A stretch of DNA of 64,000 nt from the NCBI RefSeq assembly GCF_042685085.1, contig NZ_JBHUMM010000025.1, forward strand, positions 59,569-123,568. Direction: 5' to 3'. Numbering within the stretch: position 1 is the first letter of the stretch; every line of letters begins with the position of its first letter. The stretch comes from Marinicrinis sediminis. GTDB lineage: Bacteria > Bacillota > Bacilli > Paenibacillales > KCTC-33676. Positions 34,373 to 42,546 of this stretch are shown here, one piece after another. The position numbers and the translations under genes are program-made. The notes beneath the pieces are model-generated. The model was not told where the DNA came from. It saw only the letters and a list, made by a program, of their open reading frames with translations, and ran no database searches.

Positions 34373-35031
34373 TTCCATCCTCCGCGTTCGCCCCTCTCAA
34401 GTTGTATTCTGCGATCCACATAGGGCTCCACTTCATCCATATCATGCGTAATCATGATGACCGTTCGGCCATGCTCGGTCACATGATGCTGCAGCATTGC
34501 ATAGAAGCCCTTCCTAGTCTCTTCGTCCATCCCGGCTGTCGGCTCATCAAGCACGAAGACATCCGGCTCCTGTGCAAGCGTGCGAGCGATACAGATACGC
34601 TGCTTCTGCCCTCCAGATAATTCACCGATCATCGCATGACGATGCTCCCACATCCCCACCTGCTTCAGGCAAGCCTCCACGATGTTCTCTTCCCGTTGCG
34701 TAAACCGTCTGAACAAGCCCAGCTTCTCATACCGCCCAGACCTCACCAGCTCAAGTACGGTACTCGGGAATCCGCGGTTGAAGGACGCCACTTGCTGGGG
34801 CACATAACCATACGTAATCTTCCTGCCAGCTTCGTTATGCGTCGCCATCTGGATGTGTCCGCTCCATGGCTTCAGCAGCCCGAGCAGTAAACGCAGCATC
34901 GTGGTCTTGGAAGCTCCGTTAGGCCCTGTCAGACAAACAAATTCTCCCTGATGCAGCTCAAGTTGAACCCCGTCAAGCACAGGATGGCTTCCATAGCCGA
35001 AGATGACATCCTTCATCGATGCCAACAACAC
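34324..35031 (-). CDS. znuC: Zinc ABC transporter ATPase
   Basis: 235 residues. ABC ATPase with Walker A GPNGASKTT (36-44), signature LSGGQKQRICIAR and Walker B VFVLDEPTAGMD. The Walker A glycine before the lysine is serine (S41); Ala or Ser at this site may be usual in Gram-positive zinc importers. It is the first gene of znuCBA, preceded by two Zur boxes. Confidence 0.93.
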   Translation of the reverse strand: MLLASMKDVIFGYGSHPVLDGVQLELHQGEFVCLTGPNGASKTTMLRLLLGLLKPWSGHIQMATHNEAGRKITYGYVPQQVASFNRGFPSTVLELVRSGRYEKLGLFRRFTQREENIVEACLKQVGMWEHRHAMIGELSGGQKQRICIARTLAQEPDVFVLDEPTAGMDEETRKGFYAMLQHHVTEHGRTVIMITHDMDEVEPYVDRRIQLERGERGGWKCFSTALCNVHFGPGD

Positions 35032-35052
35032 ATCGTCCGCCCCCTTTATATT

Positions 35053-35067
35053 TCGTAATCATTACGA
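35053..35067. promoter_or_regulatory. Zur box upstream of znuC
   Basis: TCGTAATCATTACGA is a perfect palindrome around one base and an exact match to the Zur core consensus. It lies 22 bases upstream of the znuC start. Confidence 0.9.
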
Positions 35068-35113
35068 TTAATGTTCAAAGTGTATTCTACGCGAAACGCC
35101 CTCTTATGTAAAT

Positions 35114-35127
35114 AGTAATCGTTACGA
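35114..35127. promoter_or_regulatory. Second, degenerate Zur box
   Basis: AGTAATCGTTACGA matches the Zur core with mismatches in the left arm. It lies about 60 bases from the perfect box and between the znu operon and the divergent Rrf2 gene, so it may extend Zur control to either side. Confidence 0.5.
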
Positions 35128-35218
35128 ATAATTGAAAGAGATGTTGATTAAACTTCTTCGGGCGTTTATTATAGATATTAAAGATCCATAATTACTTATT
35201 TCTGAAAGGAGGTACACG

Positions 35219-35710
35219 ATGCAGTTCACCAAGAGCACAGATTATGCCCTTCATGCCTTAATTCATCTCGGGCTCGCAGACAGAGACGAAAACATCGGGA
35301 TCAAAGAACTGTCTGCAACACTAGGTGTTTCCGACAGCTATTTGTCCAAAATCATGTCAAAGCTTCGTCAGGATGGCATCGTACGCGCTGTACCGGGGGT
35401 GAAAGGCGGCTACGAACTTGCACGCCCTGCCGAGATGATCACGTTCCTCGATGTGATCCAAGTCATCGAAGGACGACAGCAGCTGTTTGAATGCTCCAAC
35501 TCAAGATCACAGCAGCATCAGTTGTTCATGGATACGGGGACTGCGCAATCCCATCAGGAGAATCCGAGACCGAATGAATGCTTGGTGGAAAAGGTGATGT
35601 ATGGTGCGGAACAGCAGTTACACCAATACTTGAAGAATCATACGATCCAGTTTGTGCTCGATGAATGGAGGAATGGAAAGCAAGTTGGCAAAGAAACAAT
35701 CAAGAGGTGA
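35219..35710 (+). CDS. Rrf2-family transcriptional regulator
   Basis: 163 residues. N-terminal winged helix (STDYALHALIHL, ATLGVSDSYLSKIMSKLRQDG, VPGVKGGYELARP) typical of Rrf2. Only two cysteines (FECSN, NECLVE) remain, so an IscR-type Fe-S cluster is unlikely; it resembles the YwnA-like class. AAGGAGGT precedes the ATG. It is immediately upstream of a flavin oxidoreductase that it probably regulates. Confidence 0.85.
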   Translation: MQFTKSTDYALHALIHLGLADRDENIGIKELSATLGVSDSYLSKIMSKLRQDGIVRAVPGVKGGYELARPAEMITFLDVIQVIEGRQQLFECSNSRSQQHQLFMDTGTAQSHQENPRPNECLVEKVMYGAEQQLHQYLKNHTIQFVLDEWRNGKQVGKETIKR

Positions 35711-35760
35711 TGCATCTCTTGGACATTAATCCTGCTTATTACAGATCTGTGGAGGTGTAG

Positions 35761-36684
35761 ATGATGGTAGAAAAACAGAAGGTCGATGTGGCCATTATTG
35801 GAGGCGGTCCGGCTGGGCTCAGTGCTGCGCTTGTATTGGGTCGAGCAAGAAAGCAAGTCGTCGTAATCGATGAAGGCCGCCCCCGCAATGCCGTAACGCA
35901 TGAAACTCATGGGTTCCTCACCCGTGACGGCATCCAACCCGGAGAGTTTCGACGTATCGCAAAGGAAGAGATTAGCGCCTACCCGTCCGTATCGATCATT
36001 GGGGATGCAGCGGTATCGATTACCGGAACAGATGGTGCGTTTCAGATTGAAACGGAGCAAGGAACGAGATTCACCAGTAAAAAAGTGCTCTTCACAGTCG
36101 GCATGAAAGACCGTCCACTGGATATCCCGGGGTTGGCTGAGGTTTATGGCAAAAGCGCCTTCGTTTGTCCGTTCTGCGATGGCTGGGAATTAAGAGATGA
36201 ACCGATCGTCGTGATCAATAAAGGACCTGAGCTGATGCACTTCATCCCGCTCTTATCCGGATGGACCAACCGCCTCACCATCTGCTCAAACGGCCCCGAT
36301 GAACTGACCGATGCAGAGCGCGAAGAGTTGCGGCGTCATCACGTCTCTGTGTATGCATCCCCCATAAACTTGATCGATTCAAGCGATGGCATCGTCCAGC
36401 AAGTGATACTTGAAGACGGGACCACGATCCCTTGCAGAGCCATCTTCTTCAAACCAGGTCTGGCTATTGGTTCGGCGTTGCCGCAAGCATTAGGCTGCCG
36501 GCTCACAGACACCGGAGCGGTCGTCGTCGACGAACTCGGCAAGACAAACGTGGCCGGTGTTTATAGCGCCGGAGATGCGGCTTCGCGCATGCATCAGGCC
36601 ATCGCCGCCGCCTCTGCGGGTTCCCTTGCCGCAGCTATCCTGAGCAGTGAACTTAATATGGAAGCCTGGCGCCAAACCGAGTAA
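35761..36684 (+). CDS. Thioredoxin-reductase-like FAD oxidoreductase
   Basis: 307 residues (ATG 35761 or 35764, GGAGGTG upstream). FAD loop IIGGGPAGLSAAL (12-24), a redox CPFC (C136, C139), and a C-terminal GVYSAGDAASRMHQ. The NAD(P)H loop of standard TrxB is weak, so it may be a ferredoxin- or unusual TrxR-like enzyme. It lies 50 bases after the Rrf2 gene, suggesting a redox-responsive pair. Confidence 0.82.
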   Translation: MMVEKQKVDVAIIGGGPAGLSAALVLGRARKQVVVIDEGRPRNAVTHETHGFLTRDGIQPGEFRRIAKEEISAYPSVSIIGDAAVSITGTDGAFQIETEQGTRFTSKKVLFTVGMKDRPLDIPGLAEVYGKSAFVCPFCDGWELRDEPIVVINKGPELMHFIPLLSGWTNRLTICSNGPDELTDAEREELRRHHVSVYASPINLIDSSDGIVQQVILEDGTTIPCRAIFFKPGLAIGSALPQALGCRLTDTGAVVVDELGKTNVAGVYSAGDAASRMHQAIAAASAGSLAAAILSSELNMEAWRQTE

Positions 36685-36713
36685 TGTAGGCATAGCCGTG
36701 GAATTGTAGAAAT

Positions 36714-36747
36714 AAAAAAGAACCCTTGATTGCGAAATCAAGGGTTT
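36714..36747. terminator. Terminator downstream of ssb
   Basis: An 11-bp perfect stem (36721-36731 with 36736-36746) closed by a GCGA loop, followed by a T run on the minus strand. It ends the rpsF-ssb transcript and also faces the convergent oxidoreductase gene. It shows that rpsR is not cotranscribed with ssb. Confidence 0.9.
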
Positions 36748-36792
36748 AAGCGACTTTAACAGTGTTTCAAAACAATTCAGTTGTGTCAGAAT

Positions 36793-37266
36793 TCAGAATG
36801 GCAGATCGTCATCCGAAATGTCAATCGGTCTACCATCGTCTGAGAAAGGATCGTCATTGCTGCTACCGCCGCGATTCGAATCCGAGCGATTATACCCTGA
36901 GGATGATTGGTTCTGGTTGTAGCCATCTCCATCATTCCGGTTTCCGCCCATCGATTCCAAGAACCGCACATTATCAGCTACAACTTCCGTTACGTACACT
37001 TTTTTGCCTTCATTATTATCGTAGTTTCGGACCTGAATGCGGCCTTCGACCGCGGTCAGGCGACCTTTGCGCAAGTAGTTTGCACACGTTTCCGCAAGCT
37101 GCCTCCACGTGACGATGTTGATGAAGTCTGCTTCTCTCTGTCCCTGCTGATTCGTAAAGGGACGATCACAAGCGAGTGTAAATTGCGTGACAGCCGTACC
37201 TGATGGTGTATAGCGAAGCTCGGGATCCCGGGTTAATCTTCCGATTAAAATAACGCGGTTTAACAA
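36793..37266 (-). CDS. ssb: Single-stranded DNA-binding protein
   Basis: 157 residues. OB fold (MLNRVILIGRLTRDPELRYT to VRFLES), a Gly/Asn/Ser-rich linker and the acidic tip DDDLPF that recruits replication and repair partners. It lies 31 bases after rpsF. Confidence 0.97.
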   Translation of the reverse strand: MLNRVILIGRLTRDPELRYTPSGTAVTQFTLACDRPFTNQQGQREADFINIVTWRQLAETCANYLRKGRLTAVEGRIQVRNYDNNEGKKVYVTEVVADNVRFLESMGGNRNDGDGYNQNQSSSGYNRSDSNRGGSSNDDPFSDDGRPIDISDDDLPF

Positions 37267-37297
37267 ATGATATCCCCTCCTGCGTCGAATTTACGGA

Positions 37298-37585
37298 TTA
37301 CGCTACATCGTTTACGATCAGATGACGGATCACTTGATCAGTAATACGCATGACGCGATCCAATTCCGCTACTACTTCTTTTTCAGCAGTGAAGTTCACA
37401 AGAACATACACGCCATCACGGAATTTTTCGATCTCATACGCAAGACGACGCTTACCCATTACATCGTGTTTCTCAATCTCGCCACCGTTATCAGCAACGA
37501 TGCCCTTGAATTTCTCCACGGTTGCATCCACTGCCTCTTGCTCAATATCTGGACGAATGATGTACATCAACTCATATTTGCGCAT
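37298..37585 (-). CDS. rpsF: Ribosomal protein bS6
   Basis: 95 residues from ATG 37585 with AAAGGAGGTG upstream; the frame extends into the leader and is rejected. MRKYELMYIIRPD and GKRRLAYEI are diagnostic. S6 pairs with S18 in the 30S platform, and in Bacillales the two genes are normally cotranscribed. Confidence 0.98.
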   Translation of the reverse strand: MRKYELMYIIRPDIEQEAVDATVEKFKGIVADNGGEIEKHDVMGKRRLAYEIEKFRDGVYVLVNFTAEKEVVAELDRVMRITDQVIRHLIVNDVA

Positions 37586-37599
37586 TCGATTCACCTCCT

Positions 37600-37680
37600 T
37601 TTGGACTGACGGCCCCACCAAGTCTTGTCCGATCTTGGCTGGAGCAAGGAGCGAGAACAATTACCTGTTGTTTACTCGCA
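37600..37680 (-). promoter_or_regulatory. Candidate S6:S18 autoregulatory leader of rpsF
   Basis: The leader between the promoter and the RBS can form two hairpins: GCGAG/CTCGC with inner AACAA/TTGTT, then CCAAG/CTTGG, followed by a GGGGCCGTC segment. A CCG in such a context is the hallmark of the known S6:S18-binding leader. Folding was done by eye. Confidence 0.4.
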
Positions 37681-37687
37681 TTGATAT

Positions 37688-37716
37688 ACTATATCAAAAT
37701 TGTATGTAGAGTTCAA
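37688..37716 (-). promoter_or_regulatory. rpsF promoter
   Basis: Minus-strand TTGAAC (37711-37716) and TATAGT (37688-37693) separated by 17 bases; start near 37681. Confidence 0.75.
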
Positions 37717-37807
37717 GTTCTTTTTGACCTGGAATGAGTCGTTTCCGGATTGCACATGCTAATGATGAATCTGCACATTTTGCATACAACGAAGGAGGCA
37801 TCGCTTC

Positions 37808-37996
37808 ATGGGTCAACAGACGGAATTCGAGCCCGGCGACAAGGTCCCCAACAACGGGCATTATATTGAAGTCGGAGAAACAGCCTTTCACATGGGGATC
37901 GAGAACCCGCAAATGGTAGAGCTGGAACGGGGAGATACGTTTCCTGATACGACGAACAAGGACCGCAAGTGGAAGCTGAAACGAAAAGGACGATAG
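37808..37996 (+). CDS. yjzC: YjzC-like small protein
   Basis: 62 residues. PGDKVPNNGHYIEVGE, GDTFPDTTN and RKWKLKRK match the YjzC family, a small protein of unknown role. GAAGGAGG precedes the ATG. It is divergent from rpsF. Confidence 0.85.
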   Translation: MGQQTEFEPGDKVPNNGHYIEVGETAFHMGIENPQMVELERGDTFPDTTNKDRKWKLKRKGR

Positions 37997-38052
37997 CCAG
38001 TAAGCGCAATAGCAGGCTCAATAATCATGGCAGGTTGATGGTTATTGAGCTG

Positions 38053-38157
38053 TTACATGGACTGCATCCAGTGTACGAGCACCCCCAGCCACACGCCGGT
38101 CAGATAGCAAGCTGCTTCCATGGCAAAGGTTTTCAACACCCGTTTCTCCGCTCTCAT
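38053..38157 (-). CDS. Possible 34-residue membrane peptide
   Basis: ATG with AGGGGGG 7 bases upstream; translates to a basic N-terminus (MRAEKRVLKTF) followed by one hydrophobic helix (about 12-30, CYLTGVWLGVLVHW). The combination of good RBS and a single transmembrane helix suggests a real small protein; no homologue is known to me. A hairpin at 38016-38050 could end its transcript. Confidence 0.4.
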   Translation of the reverse strand: MRAEKRVLKTFAMEAACYLTGVWLGVLVHWMQSM

Positions 38158-38242
38158 GCCTAGCCCCCCTTTTCCCTGTTGTTTCTCCTGATCTGCCTTT
38201 GCTATCAGATTATGTTTGGAGATTGGCGGGCGTGCAGAGACA

Positions 38243-38276
38243 ACAAAAAAGAACGATCTCCGCAGAAATCGTTCTT
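38243..38276 (-). terminator. Terminator after tRNA-Ser
   Basis: AAGAACGAT (38249-38257) pairs with ATCGTTCTT (38268-38276), with a T6 run on the minus strand. Confidence 0.85.
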
Positions 38277-38307
38277 CATCATTTGTGTTTGGTTAGAGAA
38301 AAAATAA

Positions 38308-38399
38308 TGGCGGAAAGAGTGGGATTCGAACCCACGCACGCCTCTGGGACGCCTAGCTGATTTCGAGTCAGCCCCCTTGGACCTCTTGGGTATCTTTCC
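38308..38399 (-). tRNA. tRNA-Ser (CGA anticodon)
   Basis: 92 bases on the minus strand including an encoded CCA. Acceptor stem GGAAAGA/TCTTTCC, anticodon loop CTCGAAA within CTGA/TCAG, a long class II variable arm, and GGTTCGAATCC in the T arm. It reads UCG codons. Confidence 0.95.
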
Positions 38400-38505
38400 A
38401 GCTGATCATCGCCTCTTCTTCATGAGAATATCATGGCGACAAGAAGTATTCTATCACATCTTGCGCGAGAGATGCAACTACAAATCAGCCCGGTATCCAC
38501 TTCCA

Positions 38506-38709
38506 TTATTCGCTTGCCTCGGCCTGCTTCAGCACCTTTTTCATGCGTTTTTCGAACTTGGGTCTGGGCATTAGCACACTGTGTCCGCAACCTACACATT
38601 TGACCCGTATGTCCATCCCCATTCGAATGATTTCCATTTCATTTGCCCCGCACGGATGATTCTTCTTCATCTGTACGCGATCCCCCATAGCGAATGCCTT
38701 TCTCTCCAT
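38506..38709 (-). CDS. DUF951 family protein (YyzM-like)
   Basis: 67 residues. GDRVQMKKNHPCG, IRVKCVGCGHSVLMPRPKFEKR match DUF951, with a conserved Cys plus CVGC that may bind zinc. Family members sit near mscS and oriC in Bacillales. Function unknown. Confidence 0.88.
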   Translation of the reverse strand: MERKAFAMGDRVQMKKNHPCGANEMEIIRMGMDIRVKCVGCGHSVLMPRPKFEKRMKKVLKQAEASE

Positions 38710-38734
38710 GGTTTCATCTGCCCCCTGTCACAGA

Positions 38735-39646
38735 TTAAGCCGTCTCGGTTTCTTCCTGACGGTGATACGTAACCAGTCGTGGATATGGAATTTCGATTCC
38801 TTTCGCATCCAGCGCTTTCTTCATTTCCGCATTCATCTGTCTGGCTACGGCGAAATGGGTATATGGCTTGCATTCGGCCAGCACGCGAATCACCACATCC
38901 GATGCGCCCAGTGACTGTACACCCAGAACGTCCGGCTCCTTCACCATGTTGTCGTTGTTCTCATATACCTGCATGGCTGTTGCCTTGATGACTTCAATGG
39001 CGGTATCCACATCCACTTCATACGCCACACTCACGTCTACGACGGAAATGGAGTTGTTAATAGAGAAGTTGGTCACCTCGGTAATGGAACCATTCGGAAT
39101 GTAGTGAATCTCGCCTGTCCAGTTTTTGATCTTCGTAATGCGCAGACCAATTTCTTCGACCGTTCCCTTGAATTGCCCGGTCTGAATAATATCCCCTACT
39201 GCAAATTGATCTTCAAAGATAATAAAAAATCCGGTTATGACATCCCGCACGAGATTCTGGGCCCCAAATCCAATAGCCAGACCGAGCACCCCGGCTCCAG
39301 CCAATAAAGGCATCAGATCAAAGTTCAGCTGACTCAGAATGAGCAGGATGGCGATAAAGTTGATGGTGTACGTAATGACATTGCCTACGAGCTTCCCGAT
39401 GGTATTGGATCTTCTCGCATCGAGCTTGAAGTGTTTCTTTTCCCGGTCTTCCAGCATAAGCTGAATCATACGCTTGCTGATCTTGATGACGATCTTGGCT
39501 GCGATGAAGATGACGACGATCTTCACAATCACACCCAGCATGTTCATCCATCTCGACGGGTCCTGGAAATAGTTCATCAGTTGATCCTGGATACTCTCAT
39601 TGTTCGCTTTGTTCTCTGTCTCGGCTGCTGTGGCAAACCAATACAT
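38735..39646 (-). CDS. MscS-family mechanosensitive channel
   Basis: 303 residues. Three membrane segments (about 37-55, 84-105, 112-145 pore helix with GAGVLGLAIGFGAQNLV) and the MscS beta-domain with DQFAVGDIIQTGQFKGTVEEIGLR. It releases solutes on hypo-osmotic shock (YkuT/YhdY class). GGGAGGAAG precedes the ATG; 25 bases upstream of the DUF951 gene. Confidence 0.92.
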   Translation of the reverse strand: MYWFATAAETENKANNESIQDQLMNYFQDPSRWMNMLGVIVKIVVIFIAAKIVIKISKRMIQLMLEDREKKHFKLDARRSNTIGKLVGNVITYTINFIAILLILSQLNFDLMPLLAGAGVLGLAIGFGAQNLVRDVITGFFIIFEDQFAVGDIIQTGQFKGTVEEIGLRITKIKNWTGEIHYIPNGSITEVTNFSINNSISVVDVSVAYEVDVDTAIEVIKATAMQVYENNDNMVKEPDVLGVQSLGASDVVIRVLAECKPYTHFAVARQMNAEMKKALDAKGIEIPYPRLVTYHRQEETETA

Positions 39647-39729
39647 GCATCTTCCTCCCTTTTCCTGTCTGCTGTTCGATTGTGAACGCGCTGCTTGGTG
39701 TTCAGTGCTCCATTTTATCGGACATGGGG

Positions 39730-39993
39730 TTAGGGCGCAAGCTCGATCTGTATGTATCCGTCATCGGCTGCTTCAAATATCCCTCTAATCTCTACCTGTT
39801 CCTCGACAATGATACTCGCCACCTGCTGTGCATCCGACTTGGGAAATCCAATCGTAAGGGCACATCCGGCCGTAATCTCTTTCGGTGTTGGACGAATATC
39901 AATCTCAATGTCAGCGTACTCCAGCAGCATCTCTGCTCTCAAGGCCTGCTGCGTGGAATCAAATGCAATCAGATATTCATGTTCTCCCAGCAT
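39730..39993 (-). CDS. DUF3343 protein
   Basis: 87 residues. EYLIAFDSTQQALRAEMLL and IRPTPKEITAGCALTIGF match DUF3343, a small protein often linked to sulfur or selenium metabolism. AGGAGAATGAT precedes the ATG. It lies upstream of mscS on the same strand; function unknown. Confidence 0.85.
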   Translation of the reverse strand: MLGEHEYLIAFDSTQQALRAEMLLEYADIEIDIRPTPKEITAGCALTIGFPKSDAQQVASIIVEEQVEIRGIFEAADDGYIQIELAP

Positions 39994-40178
39994 ATCATTC
40001 TCCTACAAGCTTCTGCTTCATCTGGTATCTCGTAAATGTTTGTACCACACCCATATGCGTACCTCGCATTCGTACCACGTGAATGTTTGTACGACCTAGT
40101 ATAAATCTACTGTCTCAACCGTATACTAGTGTTAAAACGCGGTAAAAATATGTTCCTTAACCCAGGAGGGGTACACGT

Positions 40179-40778
40179 ATGAATTTACCTCTAACTTCGA
40201 AAAAAAGCAAATTAAGCAGTTGTAAAATCCTGCACTCTGACGAGAGCTGTCTCTCTCAGGTCGCCTCTACCCTCGGACATCACTTCGCAAAGCTTCATCG
40301 GGATGATTCTCTGGTCATTGTATGCATCGGTACGGATCGTTCCACAGGTGACAGCCTGGGCCCCATGGTCGGAACGAAGCTCAAGGAAATGAATATCGCG
40401 CAAGCAACCGTATATGGCACCCTCGACGATCCGGTCCATGCCATGAATCTCGAGGAAGTCTTGTATCGCATTCATCGGCAGCATGCCCGCCCCTTTATTG
40501 TAGGCATCGATGCTTGCCTCGGACAGGTATCCAGTATTGGCTGTATTCAGATCGGAGACGGTCCGGTCAAGCCTGGCGCCGGCGTCAACAAGGAGCTTCC
40601 ACCTGTCGGTCACATTCATATTACGGGCATCGTAAATGTCGGAGGATTTATGGAATACTTTGTGCTGCAGAACACTAGACTCAGCCTGGTCATGAAAATG
40701 TCCGCCGCCATTGCAGTGGGCCTGCAACGGGCGATTCTGGCTACCTCTCCCCGTTCTTCCCTGGCAGCGCTTGACTGA
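40179..40778 (+). CDS. yyaC: YyaC-like spore protease-related protein
   Basis: 199 residues. IVCIGTDRSTGDSLGPMVG and FIVGIDACLGQ match YyaC (DUF1256), related to the germination protease GPR and found only in spore formers. AGGAGGGG precedes the ATG. Its last 38 bases overlap the convergent DUF4446 gene. Confidence 0.93.
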   Translation: MNLPLTSKKSKLSSCKILHSDESCLSQVASTLGHHFAKLHRDDSLVIVCIGTDRSTGDSLGPMVGTKLKEMNIAQATVYGTLDDPVHAMNLEEVLYRIHRQHARPFIVGIDACLGQVSSIGCIQIGDGPVKPGAGVNKELPPVGHIHITGIVNVGGFMEYFVLQNTRLSLVMKMSAAIAVGLQRAILATSPRSSLAALD

Positions 40779-41250
40779 GCGCATCCTTTTCCTCGGGAGA
40801 GAGGGTGTAGGAAGACTGCCCTTTCTCTACCGGCTTGGCATATACATAGGAATGATCGCGGTTGTGAATCCCGCTGAGAATAATGCCATCTTTCTCGTCA
40901 TCTATTAGTGCCAGTGAAAAGCTCAGGTTGTTGCCGGTGCCAGAAAACGCACTGTACCGAACGACGGCTGCATGGCCTTTGCTTTTCTTCACTTTTTCTT
41001 GGAGTTGGACAAGTTCCCTCTTTTGCTCCTGAACCGTTTCCCTTTGCTCGTCCAGTTTTTGCTGAATGCGAATGAGTAATTCCTCCACATTCACATCCTG
41101 TTCTCCGTTGACCATCTTTACATACCGTTTCCGCATTGAACCGAGACGAATCGCAAGTCCCAACGTAAATGCGCACAAGATCACCAACGCAATAGCCAGG
41201 CTTGCGATCCAGATCGTCTGATATTCTGCAATGAAGCTCACTTCACTCAT
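40741..41250 (-). CDS. DUF4446 membrane-anchored protein
   Basis: 169 residues. One N-terminal membrane helix (about 12-33), a coiled coil (about 54-92) and the DUF4446 domain (YSAFSGTGNNLSFSLALID, IHNRDHSYVYAKPV). It lies next to the parAB locus in many Bacillales; function unknown. Confidence 0.87.
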   Translation of the reverse strand: MSEVSFIAEYQTIWIASLAIALVILCAFTLGLAIRLGSMRKRYVKMVNGEQDVNVEELLIRIQQKLDEQRETVQEQKRELVQLQEKVKKSKGHAAVVRYSAFSGTGNNLSFSLALIDDEKDGIILSGIHNRDHSYVYAKPVEKGQSSYTLSPEEKDALSQALPGKNGER

Positions 41251-41291
41251 GAAGCTTTCTCCCTTTCCCTGTTCCCATCATATTTATGTGT

Positions 41292-42437
41292 TTAATAATG
41301 TTTTACCAATTGTTTGACCGCTTGAATCAACTGTTCCGCGTCGTGAGACGTACTGAATGCCCCGAAGCTTGCTCTGACGGCTCCCCACTCCTTGGTTCGC
41401 GCTGCTTCATGCGCTAGCGGTGTGCAATGGTATCCGGATCGAACGGCAATTTCATAGTGACGATCCAGGATGTAGGCAATCTCTGATGAATCCGCCCCTT
41501 TCACATTAAAGGATACGATGCCTGTTCGCGGTTCTCCTCGTGCAGGGCCAAGCACCTCAACCTGCGGCAACGCGCTCAGTTCCGCTATGGTCATCTGTGT
41601 GAGCTCCCATTCCATTTCATGAATGGTCTCCTCCCCCTGCTTCAGGACGTACTTGACCCCTTCCGCCAGGCCAGCCAGCCCCGGTGTGTTCGGAGTGCCG
41701 GATTCGTAGCGATCCGGTCTTACAGATGGCTGATCGATGGCTTCTGATTGACTGCCTGTCCCTCCGTACAAGAGCGGCTTCAGATCGACGTGAGGGCCGA
41801 TATACAAGCCGCCTGTACCTTGAGGACCAAGGAGTCCCTTATGGCCTGGAAAAGCCAGCATATCGATGTGTAGCGCCGTCACATCGATGGGAATTGTACC
41901 GATCGTTTGCGCCGCGTCTACTAGTAAAAGCACACCGTGTTTCTGAGCAATTTCTCCGATGGCTTCTAATGGCAAGATGCTTCCCAGTAGGTTGGAACTA
42001 TGATTACAGACAATCAGCTTGGTGTGGGGCTGAATCGCCTTCTCCACCTCGGACGGGTGAACCATTCCCTTTTCATCTGCTTCTACATACGTAAGCGTCA
42101 CATTCTTTTCTCGCTTCAACCGTTCCAGTGGCCTGCGCACAGAATTATGTTCAAGCTGTGTACAGATCACATGATCCCCTGCTTCCACCACACCTAAAAT
42201 CGCCAGGTTCAAGGCCATCGTCGTGTTCATCGTAAAAGCGATATCATTGGGGTTGCGAACGTGCAGCAGTCGCGCAATCTGTTTCCTCGCTTCGAAGCAA
42301 ATCCGTCCGGCTTGCACCGCCATTTGGTGACTGCCTCTTCCCGGATTGGCACCGCAGTTTGTAAGGGTATCATAGACCGCCTTGGCTACCTCAGGTGGTT
42401 TCGGCCATGAAGAAGCCGCATGATCCAGATAGATCAA
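41292..42437 (-). CDS. Class V aminotransferase, cysteine desulfurase-like
   Basis: 381 residues from TTG 42437 (AAAGGAG 9 bases upstream). LIYLDHAASSWPKP, the PLP-lysine context FPGHKGLLGPQG, and the persulfide cysteine in RSGYHCTPLAH identify a group II cysteine desulfurase (SufS/CsdA-like). It would mobilise sulfur from cysteine; the acceptor is not visible here. Single gene upstream of DUF4446. Confidence 0.9.
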   Translation of the reverse strand: MIYLDHAASSWPKPPEVAKAVYDTLTNCGANPGRGSHQMAVQAGRICFEARKQIARLLHVRNPNDIAFTMNTTMALNLAILGVVEAGDHVICTQLEHNSVRRPLERLKREKNVTLTYVEADEKGMVHPSEVEKAIQPHTKLIVCNHSSNLLGSILPLEAIGEIAQKHGVLLLVDAAQTIGTIPIDVTALHIDMLAFPGHKGLLGPQGTGGLYIGPHVDLKPLLYGGTGSQSEAIDQPSVRPDRYESGTPNTPGLAGLAEGVKYVLKQGEETIHEMEWELTQMTIAELSALPQVEVLGPARGEPRTGIVSFNVKGADSSEIAYILDRHYEIAVRSGYHCTPLAHEAARTKEWGAVRASFGAFSTSHDAEQLIQAVKQLVKHY

Positions 42438-42546
42438 CGTTTTCAACTCCTTTATATAAACAATAGCATACCCGATCCCGCACCTCTTCATGAAGTGAAG
42501 TTAGGTATGCTACTCGTATTCGGAACCTCCGCGATTCATCCTGTTC

